This document shows positions 1 through 5,700 of a DNA stretch of 8,461 nucleotides, piece by piece (within the stretch, counting starts at the first letter, position 1; each line of letters opens with the position of its first letter). A program made the position numbers and the translations under genes. The DNA is from Candidatus Segatella intestinihominis (GTDB lineage: Bacteria > Bacteroidota > Bacteroidia > Bacteroidales > Bacteroidaceae): contig URLG01000095.1 of the NCBI GenBank assembly GCA_900548535.1, positions 1-8,461 of the forward strand, written 5' to 3'. The notes beneath the pieces were generated by a model. That model searched no databases. It saw only the letters and a program-made list of their open reading frames with translations, and was not told where the DNA came from.

Positions 1-2
1 GT

Positions 3-74
3 GGTGGATATGGTCGCCCACAGGGTGGTGGATATGGTCGCCCACAGGGTGGTGGATATGGTCGCCCACAGGGT
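3..74 (+). repeat. Three perfect 24-bp tandem repeats inside the pseudouridine synthase tail
   Basis: Units at 3-26, 27-50 and 51-74 are identical at the nucleotide level and each encodes GGYGRPQG. The array reaches the window edge, so more copies may lie upstream. Perfect identity including third codon positions points to recent duplication or slippage. The unit is a multiple of three, so copy-number change keeps the frame. Confidence 0.9.
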
Positions 75-1061
75 GGTGGCTATCAGTCACGTCAGCAGGG
101 TGCTGGTGGTTATGGTAGCAACCGTGGTGGTGGCTATGGCAACAACAACCGTGGTGGTGGCTATGGCAATAACAACCGTGGCGGCTATGGCAACAACCGT
201 GGTGGCTATGGCAACAACAATCGTGGTGGCTATGGCAACAATCGTGGTGGTGGCTTCCGTCAGCACACTCCAGGTTACGATCCTAATGCAAAATATAGCT
301 TGAAGAAGCGTATCGAATACAAGGAGGAGAATATCGACCCAACAGAGCCATTGCGCTTGAATAAGTTCCTTGCCAATGCTGGTGTATGCTCTCGCCGTGA
401 GGCTGATGAGTTCATCCAGGCAGGTGTAGTAACCGTTAATGGTGAGGTAGTTACAGAGTTGGGTACCAAGATTCTTCGCACCGATGAGGTGAAGTTCCAT
501 GACGCTCCTGTCACATTGGAGAAGAAGGTATATGTATTGCTCAACAAGCCAAAGGATTATGTTACAACTAGCGATGATCCTCAGCAGCGCAAGACTGTGA
601 TGGACCTCGTTAAGGACGTATGCCCTGAGCGTATCTATCCAGTAGGTCGTTTGGACCGCAACACCACAGGTGTGCTCCTCTTGACCAATGATGGTGACTT
701 GGCTAGCAAGCTCACTCATCCTAAGTTCTTGAAGAAGAAGGTATATCACGTACACCTCGACAAGAACGTAACAGCTCATGACTTGCAGCAGATTCGTGAC
801 GGTATCGAGTTGGAAGATGGTGAGATCAAGGCAGATGCTGTAGACTATGCTGATGAGCGCGACAAGTCACAGGTAGGTATCGAGATTCACAGCGGCAAGA
901 ACCGTATCGTTCGCCGTATCTTCGAGAGCCTGGGCTATCGTGTAACCAAGTTGGACCGTGTACAGTTCGCAGGTTTGACCAAGAAGAACCTCCGTCGTGG
1001 TGACTGGCGATTCCTCACAGAGAAAGAGGTTGACATGCTTCGCATGGGTGCTTTCGAATAA
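3..1061 (+). CDS. rluB: rRNA pseudouridine synthase, RsuA/RluB/RluF family, with RGG/GY-rich N-terminal tail (5' partial)
   Basis: The gene enters from the left edge. Reading from base 3 gives 352 residues in one open frame ending TAA at 1059-1061; the true start is outside the window. Visible residues 1-85 are low complexity: GGYGRPQG repeats, then RGG(G)YGNN(N) repeats, probably disordered and RNA-binding. Residues ~117-160 form an S4 RNA-binding domain (LRLNKFLANAGVCSRREAD). The catalytic domain follows, with LLNKPKDYVTT (~179-189) and GRLDRNTTGVLLLTNDGD, whose Asp at residue 218 (codon 654-656) is the expected nucleophile. The C-terminal GKNRIVRRIFESLGYRV segment is typical of the family. 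The family isomerises specific uridines in rRNA in the cytoplasm. RluB-like (23S rRNA) is the best guess, but RluF or RsuA specificity cannot be excluded. An in-frame TTG at 300 could make a tail-less protein look complete, but the frame is open upstream with biased codons, so it is not the likely start. A terminator-like hairpin follows the stop. Confidence 0.9.
   Translation, partial: GGYGRPQGGGYGRPQGGGYGRPQGGGYQSRQQGAGGYGSNRGGGYGNNNRGGGYGNNNRGGYGNNRGGYGNNNRGGYGNNRGGGFRQHTPGYDPNAKYSLKKRIEYKEENIDPTEPLRLNKFLANAGVCSRREADEFIQAGVVTVNGEVVTELGTKILRTDEVKFHDAPVTLEKKVYVLLNKPKDYVTTSDDPQQRKTVMDLVKDVCPERIYPVGRLDRNTTGVLLLTNDGDLASKLTHPKFLKKKVYHVHLDKNVTAHDLQQIRDGIELEDGEIKADAVDYADERDKSQVGIEIHSGKNRIVRRIFESLGYRVTKLDRVQFAGLTKKNLRRGDWRFLTEKEVDMLRMGAFE
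123..257 (+). repeat. Degenerate RGG(G)YGNN(N) coding repeats
   Basis: Five in-frame units start at 123, 150, 177, 198 and 222 and encode 9, 9, 7, 8 and 7 residues; a sixth truncated unit (RGGGF) ends at 257. They follow the pattern Arg-Gly-Gly-(Gly)-Tyr-Gly-Asn-Asn-(Asn). Length differences are whole codons (one Gly, one Asn). Synonymous differences between units make this array older than the 24-bp array before it. RGG/GY-rich repeats are known from RNA-binding proteins; their effect here is inferred. Confidence 0.85.
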
Positions 1062-1082
1062 TAGATATTTGATATAATAAAG

Positions 1083-1112
1083 AAAGGAGACTATCTGTTT
1101 AGTCTCCTTTTT
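1083..1112 (+). terminator. Rho-independent terminator after the pseudouridine synthase gene
   Basis: The arms GGAGACTA (1086-1093) and TAGTCTCC (1100-1107) pair perfectly around a 6-nt loop, and AAA before them can pair with the start of the T tract, giving an 11-bp stem. TTTTT (1108-1112) follows. Only 15 bases separate it from the asnS ATG, so it could instead act as an attenuator in the asnS leader. Confidence 0.8.
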
Positions 1113-1127
1113 AACCTATTAAGAATA

Positions 1128-2555
1128 ATGGAAAAAGTAAAAAGAACTAAAGTCGTTGACTTGCTCAAGAGCACAGCCTACGACTCAATCGTGAATGTCA
1201 AGGGATGGGTGCGTACCCATCGTAGTAGCAAAGCAGTCGATTTTATCGCTCTTAACGATGGTTCTACTATTAATAATATTCAGATAGTAGTCGACCCATC
1301 TAAGGTCGATGAAAATCAGCTCCGTCAGATTACCACTGGTGCTTGTATCAGCGTGGTTGGTACTTTGGTAAAGAGCCTTGGTAAGGGTCAGAGCGTTGAG
1401 ATTCAGTGCGAGAGCATCGAGATCTACGGTCTCTGCGGCAATGATTATCCTATGCAGAAGAAGGGACAGAGCTTCGAGTACATGCGTCAGTATGCTCACC
1501 TCCGTCTTCGTACCAATACCTTTGGTGCTGTGATGCGTATCCGCCACAACATGGCGATGGCCATCCACACTTACTTCCATGAGCATGGATATTTCTATTT
1601 CAATACTCCTCTCATCACAGCCAGCGACTGCGAGGGCGCAGGTCAGATGTTCCAGGTAACCACCAAGAACCTCTACAACCTCAAGAAGACTGAGGATGGC
1701 AAGATCGACTATTCTGATGACTTCTTCGGCAAGCAGACTTCCCTGACCGTTTCTGGTCAGTTGGAGGGTGAGCTGGGTGCCACCGCTCTCGGTGCCATCT
1801 ACACCTTCGGTCCTACATTCCGTGCTGAGAACAGTAACACTCCTCGCCACTTGGCTGAGTTCTGGATGGTAGAGCCAGAGGTTGCTTTCTTGGATATGGA
1901 CGGATTGATGGAGTTGGAGGAAGACTTCATCAAGTATTGTATCCGTTGGGCTCTTGATAACTGCAAGGACGATCTTGAGTTCCTCAACAAGATGATAGAC
2001 AAGGGCTTGATCGCTCGTCTTCAGGGCGTTCTCGACTCTGAGTTCGTTCATCTTCCTTATACCGAGGGTATCCGCATCCTCCAGGAGGCCATCGCCAAGG
2101 GCAAGAAGTTTGAGTTCCCATGCGAGTGGGGCGATGACTTGGCTTCAGAGCATGAGCGCTTCTTGGTAGAAGAGCACTTCAAGAAGCCAGTCATCATGAC
2201 CAACTATCCTAAGGCTATCAAGGCATTCTATATGAAGATAGACGAGGAGGAGAGTGGATTCGGTGGCAAGAGCGGTCAGACCGTTCAGGGTACCGACGTT
2301 CTCTTCCCACAGATTGGTGAGATTATCGGTGGTTCTGTTCGTGAGGAGAGCTATGACAAGTTGATGGGCGAGATAGAGTCTCGCAACATCCCTATGAAGG
2401 ATATGGCTTGGTATCTCGACACTCGTAAGTATGGTTCATGCCCACACGCTGGTTTCGGTCTCGGTTTCGAGCGCTTGATCCTCTTCGTGACTGGTATGCA
2501 GAACATCCGCGACGTGATACCATTCCCACGTACACCAAAGAACGCTGAGTTCTAA
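1128..2555 (+). CDS. asnS: Asparaginyl-tRNA synthetase
   Basis: A class IIb aminoacyl-tRNA synthetase that charges tRNA-Asn with asparagine in the cytoplasm using ATP. The 475-residue product is close to the E. coli enzyme (about 466). An N-terminal OB-fold anticodon-binding domain covers ~17-105 (VNVKGWVRTHRSSKAVDFIALNDG). The catalytic core contains FNTPLITASDCEGAGQMF (motif 1 region), TFGPTFRAENSNTPRHLAEF (motif 2 with the FRAE signature) and GFGLGFERLILFVTG (motif 3, GxGxGxER), ending RDVIPFPRTPKNAEF as in bacterial AsnRS. The AENSNT and SCPHAGFGLGFER stretches fit AsnRS rather than AspRS. The ATG at 1128 follows an A-rich leader (TTAAGAATA) without a clear Shine-Dalgarno site, as is usual in Bacteroidota. 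Codon use is strongly biased, which fits high expression. Neighbouring genes also serve translation. Confidence 0.97.
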   Translation: MEKVKRTKVVDLLKSTAYDSIVNVKGWVRTHRSSKAVDFIALNDGSTINNIQIVVDPSKVDENQLRQITTGACISVVGTLVKSLGKGQSVEIQCESIEIYGLCGNDYPMQKKGQSFEYMRQYAHLRLRTNTFGAVMRIRHNMAMAIHTYFHEHGYFYFNTPLITASDCEGAGQMFQVTTKNLYNLKKTEDGKIDYSDDFFGKQTSLTVSGQLEGELGATALGAIYTFGPTFRAENSNTPRHLAEFWMVEPEVAFLDMDGLMELEEDFIKYCIRWALDNCKDDLEFLNKMIDKGLIARLQGVLDSEFVHLPYTEGIRILQEAIAKGKKFEFPCEWGDDLASEHERFLVEEHFKKPVIMTNYPKAIKAFYMKIDEEESGFGGKSGQTVQGTDVLFPQIGEIIGGSVREESYDKLMGEIESRNIPMKDMAWYLDTRKYGSCPHAGFGLGFERLILFVTGMQNIRDVIPFPRTPKNAEF

Positions 2556-2568
2556 TAGAGAAAAATAC

Positions 2569-2600
2569 AGAGTGCGTCACAGCTTGGCGCACTCTTATTA
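2569..2600 (+). terminator. Hairpin terminator in the asnS-trpS gap
   Basis: The arms AGAGTGCG (2569-2576) and CGCACTCT (2588-2595) pair perfectly around an 11-nt loop. The following TATTATAATAA is AT-rich but not a pure T run, so it is a weaker terminator than the one before asnS. It ends 22-26 bases before the trpS ATG and could be an attenuator or processing hairpin instead. Confidence 0.6.
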
Positions 2601-2621
2601 TAATAACCTTAAAAGAAAATA

Positions 2622-3704
2622 ATGGGAAAAATTATATTGACGGGCGACCGTCCTACAGGTAAACTCCACTTGGGTCACTACATTGGTTCTTTGAAGCGTC
2701 GTGTTGAGTTGCAGAATGCAGGTGACTACGACAAGATGTTTGTCTTCATGGCTGATGTTCAGGCTTTGACAGATAACGCTGACAATCCAGAGAAGATTCG
2801 CCAGAACATCATCGAGGTAGCTCTCGACTATCTCTCTGCGGGGCTCGACCCAACCAAGTGTACGCTCTATATCCAGAGTATGATACCAGAGCTTGCCGAG
2901 TTGACTACTTACTTGATGAATCTCATCACCGTATCTCGTGTTCAGCGTAATCCTACCGTGAAGACTGAGATCAAGATGCGTAACTTCGAGGCAAATATTC
3001 CGCTGGGTTTCTTCTGCTATCCAGTGAGCCAGGCTGCCGACATCACTGCTTTCAAGGCTACTACCGTACCAGCTGGTGAGGACCAGGAGCCTATGTTGGA
3101 GGTAACTCGTGAGTTGGTGCGCCGTTTCAATCAGGTGTATGCCCCTGTATTGGTAGAACCAGAGATCTTGCTTCCTGAGAACGCCGTTTGCCGTCGCCTT
3201 CCTGGTACTGATGGCAAGGAGAAGATGAGCAAGAGCCTTGGCAACTGCATCTATCTGAGCGATGATGAGAAGACCGTTTGGAAGAAGGTGAAGAAGATGT
3301 CGAATGGTGAGCCACGTATGAGCATGGATGAGCCAGGTCATTTGGAGGGCAACGCTGTGTTCACTTACATGGAGGCTTTCTCTACCGATGAGGATTTTGC
3401 TGAGTTCTGGCCTGAGTTCAAGAACTTGGATGAGCTGAAGGAGCAGTATGTGAAGGGTGGTATCGGCGACGGTATGACCAAGAAGTTCCTCAACAGTGTC
3501 ATCAACAAGATGCTCGACCCTATCCGTGCCCGCCGTCATGAGTTTGAGCAGGATATTCCTGAGGTATTCAATATCTTGAAGAAGGGTAGCGAGGCAGCTC
3601 GTGAGTATGCCGCACAGACCATGGACGAGGTTCGCAAGGCTATGCGCATCGACTACTTCGTTGATGCAGCCTATATCCAGGAACAAGCAGAAAAGTTTAA
3701 ATAA
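2622..3704 (+). CDS. trpS: Tryptophanyl-tRNA synthetase (TrpRS II-like sequence type)
   Basis: A class I aminoacyl-tRNA synthetase that activates tryptophan with ATP and charges tRNA-Trp in the cytoplasm. The 360-residue product is somewhat longer than E. coli TrpRS (about 334). The Rossmann core begins LTGDRPTGKLHLGHYIGSL, which contains the HIGH-type motif HLGH (residues 16-19). The KMSKS loop is present exactly at residues 201-205 within DGKEKMSKSLGN. PAGEDQEPMLEVTRELVRRF is the conserved central segment. From memory, the DRPTGxLHLGHY signature resembles the TrpRS II class of Deinococcus and actinobacteria more than the E. coli type, and Bacteroides enzymes share it; that subclass call is inference. 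It starts at ATG after an A-rich leader (CCTTAAAAGAAAATA). A palindromic repeat element begins at its stop codon. Confidence 0.96.
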   Translation: MGKIILTGDRPTGKLHLGHYIGSLKRRVELQNAGDYDKMFVFMADVQALTDNADNPEKIRQNIIEVALDYLSAGLDPTKCTLYIQSMIPELAELTTYLMNLITVSRVQRNPTVKTEIKMRNFEANIPLGFFCYPVSQAADITAFKATTVPAGEDQEPMLEVTRELVRRFNQVYAPVLVEPEILLPENAVCRRLPGTDGKEKMSKSLGNCIYLSDDEKTVWKKVKKMSNGEPRMSMDEPGHLEGNAVFTYMEAFSTDEDFAEFWPEFKNLDELKEQYVKGGIGDGMTKKFLNSVINKMLDPIRARRHEFEQDIPEVFNILKKGSEAAREYAAQTMDEVRKAMRIDYFVDAAYIQEQAEKFK

Positions 3705-3798
3705 TTAATAAGGTATAATTAATAATGTATAATTAGCCTAACGGAACGAAAGGCTATGTGGGCGTATGCCTTAATTATACATTATTAATTATAAATTA
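3703..3798 (+). repeat. AT-rich palindromic intergenic element, copy 1
   Basis: Two 22-nt arms (3714-3735 and 3772-3793) are perfect inverse complements; each contains AATAATGTATAATTA or its complement. They enclose a GC-richer core with TAGCCT/AGGCTA (3734-3739, 3751-3756) and GGC-GTAT-GCC (3761-3770). ATAATTAATAA is also directly repeated at 3701-3711 and 3715-3725. A related sequence in the same orientation lies at 6770-6859, sharing the left edge AATTAATAA, the core GGCGTATGCC, then AATTATACATTAT, and the right edge ATTATAAATTA. The first bases overlap the trpS stop codon. It fills the trpS-dinF gap and could act as a hairpin terminator or mRNA-stabilising structure. No protein is encoded in it. 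Confidence 0.8.
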
Positions 3799-3809
3799 TA
3801 AATTCTTAT

Positions 3810-5108
3810 GTGGTGAACAAGAGAATATTACAATTAGCGGTACCGTCGATAATATCCAATATCACGGTGCCGCTTTTGGGTTTAGTGGATGTCGCCATCG
3901 TCGGGCATATCGGCGATGCCAGTTACATCGGAGCCATAGCTGTGGGGTCGATGCTCTTCAATGTGATCTATTGGTTGTTTGGCTTCTTGCGGATGGGAAC
4001 CAGCGGAATGACCTCGCAGGCATTGGGCAGGAGAGACTTTGCCGAGGTGATGAGGCTCTTGGTGCGCTCCTTGTCGATAGGTGTGGGCATCGGACTGGTA
4101 TTCTTCGTATTACAACGATGGATCATTGGCTGTGGATTGTGGGCGATGTCGCCAGAGGCTGATGTGGTGGAGCTTGCCAGGAGATACTGCTATGTCTGTA
4201 TCTGGGGAGCGCCTGCTGTGCTCGGTCTCTATGGATTCACGGGGTGGTATATCGGCATGCAGAACACTCGCATACCGATGGTGGTGTCCATCTCGCAAAA
4301 TGTCGTCAACATCATAGCCTCCTTGCTGCTCGTCTTCGTTTGCCATCTTACGGTAGAGGGCGTGGCGCTCGGTACGGTCATCGCCCAGTGGTGGGGATTC
4401 TTGATGGCAGTGGTGCTGCATCGTGTCTATTACCATCGTTTGGATAAGTATGATTTCAAGGCGCATCTCTTTGCCATCGAACCGCTCAAGCGATTCTTCT
4501 CGCTCAACAGGGATATCTTCCTCCGTACACTTTGTTTGGTGGCAGTGAATCTCTTCTTTACGGCGGCAGGTTCAAGGGAGAATACGCTGGTGCTCGCCGT
4601 CAACACGCTGCTGATGACGCTCTTCACCATCTTCTCTTATTTCATGGATGGTTTTGCCTATGCAGCTGAGGCATTGGCAGGCAAGTATTATGGGGCGGGC
4701 AATCGGGCAGCATTCTCCGAGATGGTAAGGAGGGTGTTTGGCTTTGGCGTGGTAGTGGCTTTGGCTTTCACCTTATTATATATAATAGGGGGAGAGCGAT
4801 TCCTGGGATTGCTCACTAGCGATAGGCAGGTGATAGAGGCTTCGGGCGAATATTTCTGGTGGGCAGTGCTGATACCATTGGCGGGTATGTCGGCATTTGT
4901 ATTCGATGGCATCTTCGTGGGCATCACGCAGAGCAAGTCGATGCTGGCCTCCACCTCCATAGCCTCCGCAAGCTTCTTCATTCTTTTCTTCAGCTTTCAT
5001 GGTTGGCTGGGCAATCATGCGCTGTGGCTAGCCTTCATCATCTACCTCATCTTAAGAGGAGTGGTATTATGGGTCATTTATTCGGAAAAATTGCACACTC
5101 AAAAGTAG
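3810..5108 (+). CDS. dinF: MATE family efflux transporter, DinF-like
   Basis: An inner-membrane multidrug and toxic compound extrusion transporter, expected to export organic compounds in exchange for H+ or Na+. The 432-residue product is highly hydrophobic with about twelve membrane segments, e.g. ~10-36, 40-66, 88-110, 129-150, 155-178 and 185-205, then a second half from ~230 of similar layout. The opening LAVPSIISNITVPLLGLVDV, followed by AIVGH, closely matches the DinF branch, as do FLRMGTSGMTSQALGRRD and GWYIGMQNTRIPM. The frame has no ATG near its 5' end: GTG at 3810 or the adjacent GTG at 3813 is the likely start, since an in-frame TAA lies at 3792-3794; the ATG at 3808 is out of frame. 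Rarer codons (agg, ata) are more frequent than in asnS/trpS, suggesting lower expression or another history. The substrate is not predictable. Confidence 0.92.
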   Translation: MVNKRILQLAVPSIISNITVPLLGLVDVAIVGHIGDASYIGAIAVGSMLFNVIYWLFGFLRMGTSGMTSQALGRRDFAEVMRLLVRSLSIGVGIGLVFFVLQRWIIGCGLWAMSPEADVVELARRYCYVCIWGAPAVLGLYGFTGWYIGMQNTRIPMVVSISQNVVNIIASLLLVFVCHLTVEGVALGTVIAQWWGFLMAVVLHRVYYHRLDKYDFKAHLFAIEPLKRFFSLNRDIFLRTLCLVAVNLFFTAAGSRENTLVLAVNTLLMTLFTIFSYFMDGFAYAAEALAGKYYGAGNRAAFSEMVRRVFGFGVVVALAFTLLYIIGGERFLGLLTSDRQVIEASGEYFWWAVLIPLAGMSAFVFDGIFVGITQSKSMLASTSIASASFFILFFSFHGWLGNHALWLAFIIYLILRGVVLWVIYSEKLHTQK

Positions 5109-5121
5109 TGTGCGCATTTTT
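5086..5121 (+). terminator. Terminator overlapping the dinF stop codon
   Basis: The arms GCACACT (5093-5099) and AGTGTGC (5107-5113) pair perfectly around a 7-nt loop, flanked by AAAAATT on the left and GCATTTTT on the right, so A:T pairing can extend the stem past a small internal mismatch. The dinF TAG (5106-5108) lies at the loop/right-arm junction, so the last codons of dinF double as terminator sequence. Confidence 0.8.
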
Positions 5122-5162
5122 AGGAAAAACTACATTAATATAGTTTAAATCTTGCGCTTTTA

Positions 5163-5200
5163 TTCTTTAAAGTCTTGATATTTTCGTAATTTCGCACAGC
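5163..5200 (+). promoter_or_regulatory. Candidate Bacteroidota promoter for the TPR-kor operon
   Basis: TAATTTCG at 5187-5194 in the context TTTTCGTAATTTCGCA differs by one base from the Bacteroidota -7 consensus TAnnTTTG. It lies about 31 bases before the ATG at 5226 and just after the dinF terminator, where a promoter is expected. No convincing -33 TTTG is visible at the usual spacing; CTTTAAAG around 5165-5172 is the nearest T-rich candidate. Confidence 0.4.
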
Positions 5201-5225
5201 AAAACAAAAAAGTATACAGAGTAAA

Positions 5226-5405
5226 ATGACAGCTGAAGAATATTATCTGCAAGGCAACGCCTGGCGCAAGCAAGGCGACTTTAAGCGTGCCCTCGACTGC
5301 TATATGGAGGCAATAGCCCTCGACCCAGAGAGTCCTGCCGTGGCAGCCAAGGAGATGCTGGATAGTATCATGAGCTTCTACTGTAAGGACTTCTATAATC
5401 CTTGA
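5226..5405 (+). CDS. Small single-TPR protein (59 residues) leading the oxidoreductase operon
   Basis: ATG 5226 to TGA 5403-5405 encodes 59 residues. Residues 3-36 fit one 34-residue tetratricopeptide motif: Tyr at TPR position 4, Gly8, Trp11, Gly15, Ala20, Tyr24, Ala27 and Pro32 all fall in place (NAWRKQGDFKRALDCYMEAI, then ALDP). A short helical tail ends FYCKDFYNP. There is no signal peptide or membrane segment, so it is probably cytoplasmic. One TPR alone is rarely a stable domain, so it may oligomerise or dock on a partner. It starts 31 bases after a candidate promoter and ends 63 bases before the ferredoxin subunit gene, so co-transcription is likely. A role in assembling or binding the oxidoreductase is inference only. 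Confidence 0.85.
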   Translation: MTAEEYYLQGNAWRKQGDFKRALDCYMEAIALDPESPAVAAKEMLDSIMSFYCKDFYNP

Positions 5406-5468
5406 TTTCTAGGATTTGTTGGGATGGAGTAGTGGTCTTCACTGGAATAAAAAAGAAAGAAATAGAAT

Positions 5469-5696
5469 ATGAGCAAGATTAAAGGGGCTATTGTGGTCGA
5501 TACTGAGCGATGCAAGGGATGCGCACTCTGCATGGAAGCTTGTCCTCAGGATGTCATCGCCTTGGCTAAGAAGGTCAATGTGCATGGCTATCGCTATGTG
5601 GAGCCAGCCAATGCTGAGGCCTGCGTAGGTTGCACCTCGTGCGCCATCGTATGCCCAGACGGCTGCATTACCGTTTATCGTAAGAAGGAGGACTAA
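5469..5696 (+). CDS. korD: 2-oxoacid:ferredoxin oxidoreductase, delta (2x[4Fe-4S] ferredoxin) subunit
   Basis: A 75-residue ferredoxin-like subunit that carries electrons from the catalytic subunits of the complex to external ferredoxin. It has two classic cluster motifs: C15-x2-C18-x2-C21-x3-C25-P and C52-x2-C55-x2-C58-x3-C62-P, enough for two [4Fe-4S] clusters. C66 near the end is an extra cysteine not needed for either motif. Length and motif layout match the KorD/VorD-type delta subunits of four-gene oxidoreductases. The ATG follows an A-rich leader (AAAAAAGAAAGAAATAGAAT). It ends 4 bases before the alpha subunit start, so the two are almost certainly translated from one mRNA. The exact substrate of the complex cannot be told from this subunit. 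Confidence 0.93.
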   Translation: MSKIKGAIVVDTERCKGCALCMEACPQDVIALAKKVNVHGYRYVEPANAEACVGCTSCAIVCPDGCITVYRKKED

Positions 5697-5700
5697 GACA

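Noticed and set aside
1..303. A + strand ORF rich in Met/Val/Ala/Thr repeats at the left edge
   Set aside because: It is an out-of-frame reading of the Gly-rich tail of the pseudouridine synthase; the frame from base 3 joins directly to the S4 and catalytic domains.
87..779. A 230-residue minus-strand ORF across the tail and the catalytic domain
   Set aside because: Antisense shadow with valine/isoleucine/threonine repeats from the complement of the Gly-rich repeat; no recognisable domain, and the + strand frame is clearly coding.
1030..1078. TTGACA at 1030 and TATAAT at 1073 as a sigma70 promoter for asnS
   Set aside because: The spacing is 37 bases, far from the required ~17, and Bacteroidota use a different consensus. 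GATATTTG nearby misses the TAnnTTTG motif at its first base and has no -33 partner.
1185..2051. A 288-residue minus-strand ORF opposite asnS
   Set aside because: Antisense shadow of a clearly coding class II synthetase core; no motifs of its own.
2598..3686. A 362-residue minus-strand ORF opposite trpS, as long as the real gene
   Set aside because: Long antisense ORFs arise from the strong codon bias of trpS. The product has no family signature, while the + strand has HLGH and KMSKS.
3758..4162. A 134-residue + strand ORF overlapping the palindromic element and the start of dinF
   Set aside because: Its first codons come from the AT-rich repeat and the rest is an out-of-frame reading of the MATE gene.
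5406..5468. AGTG-GTCTT-CACT hairpin between the TPR gene and korD
   Set aside because: Only a 4-bp stem without a T run; too weak to call a terminator or regulator.
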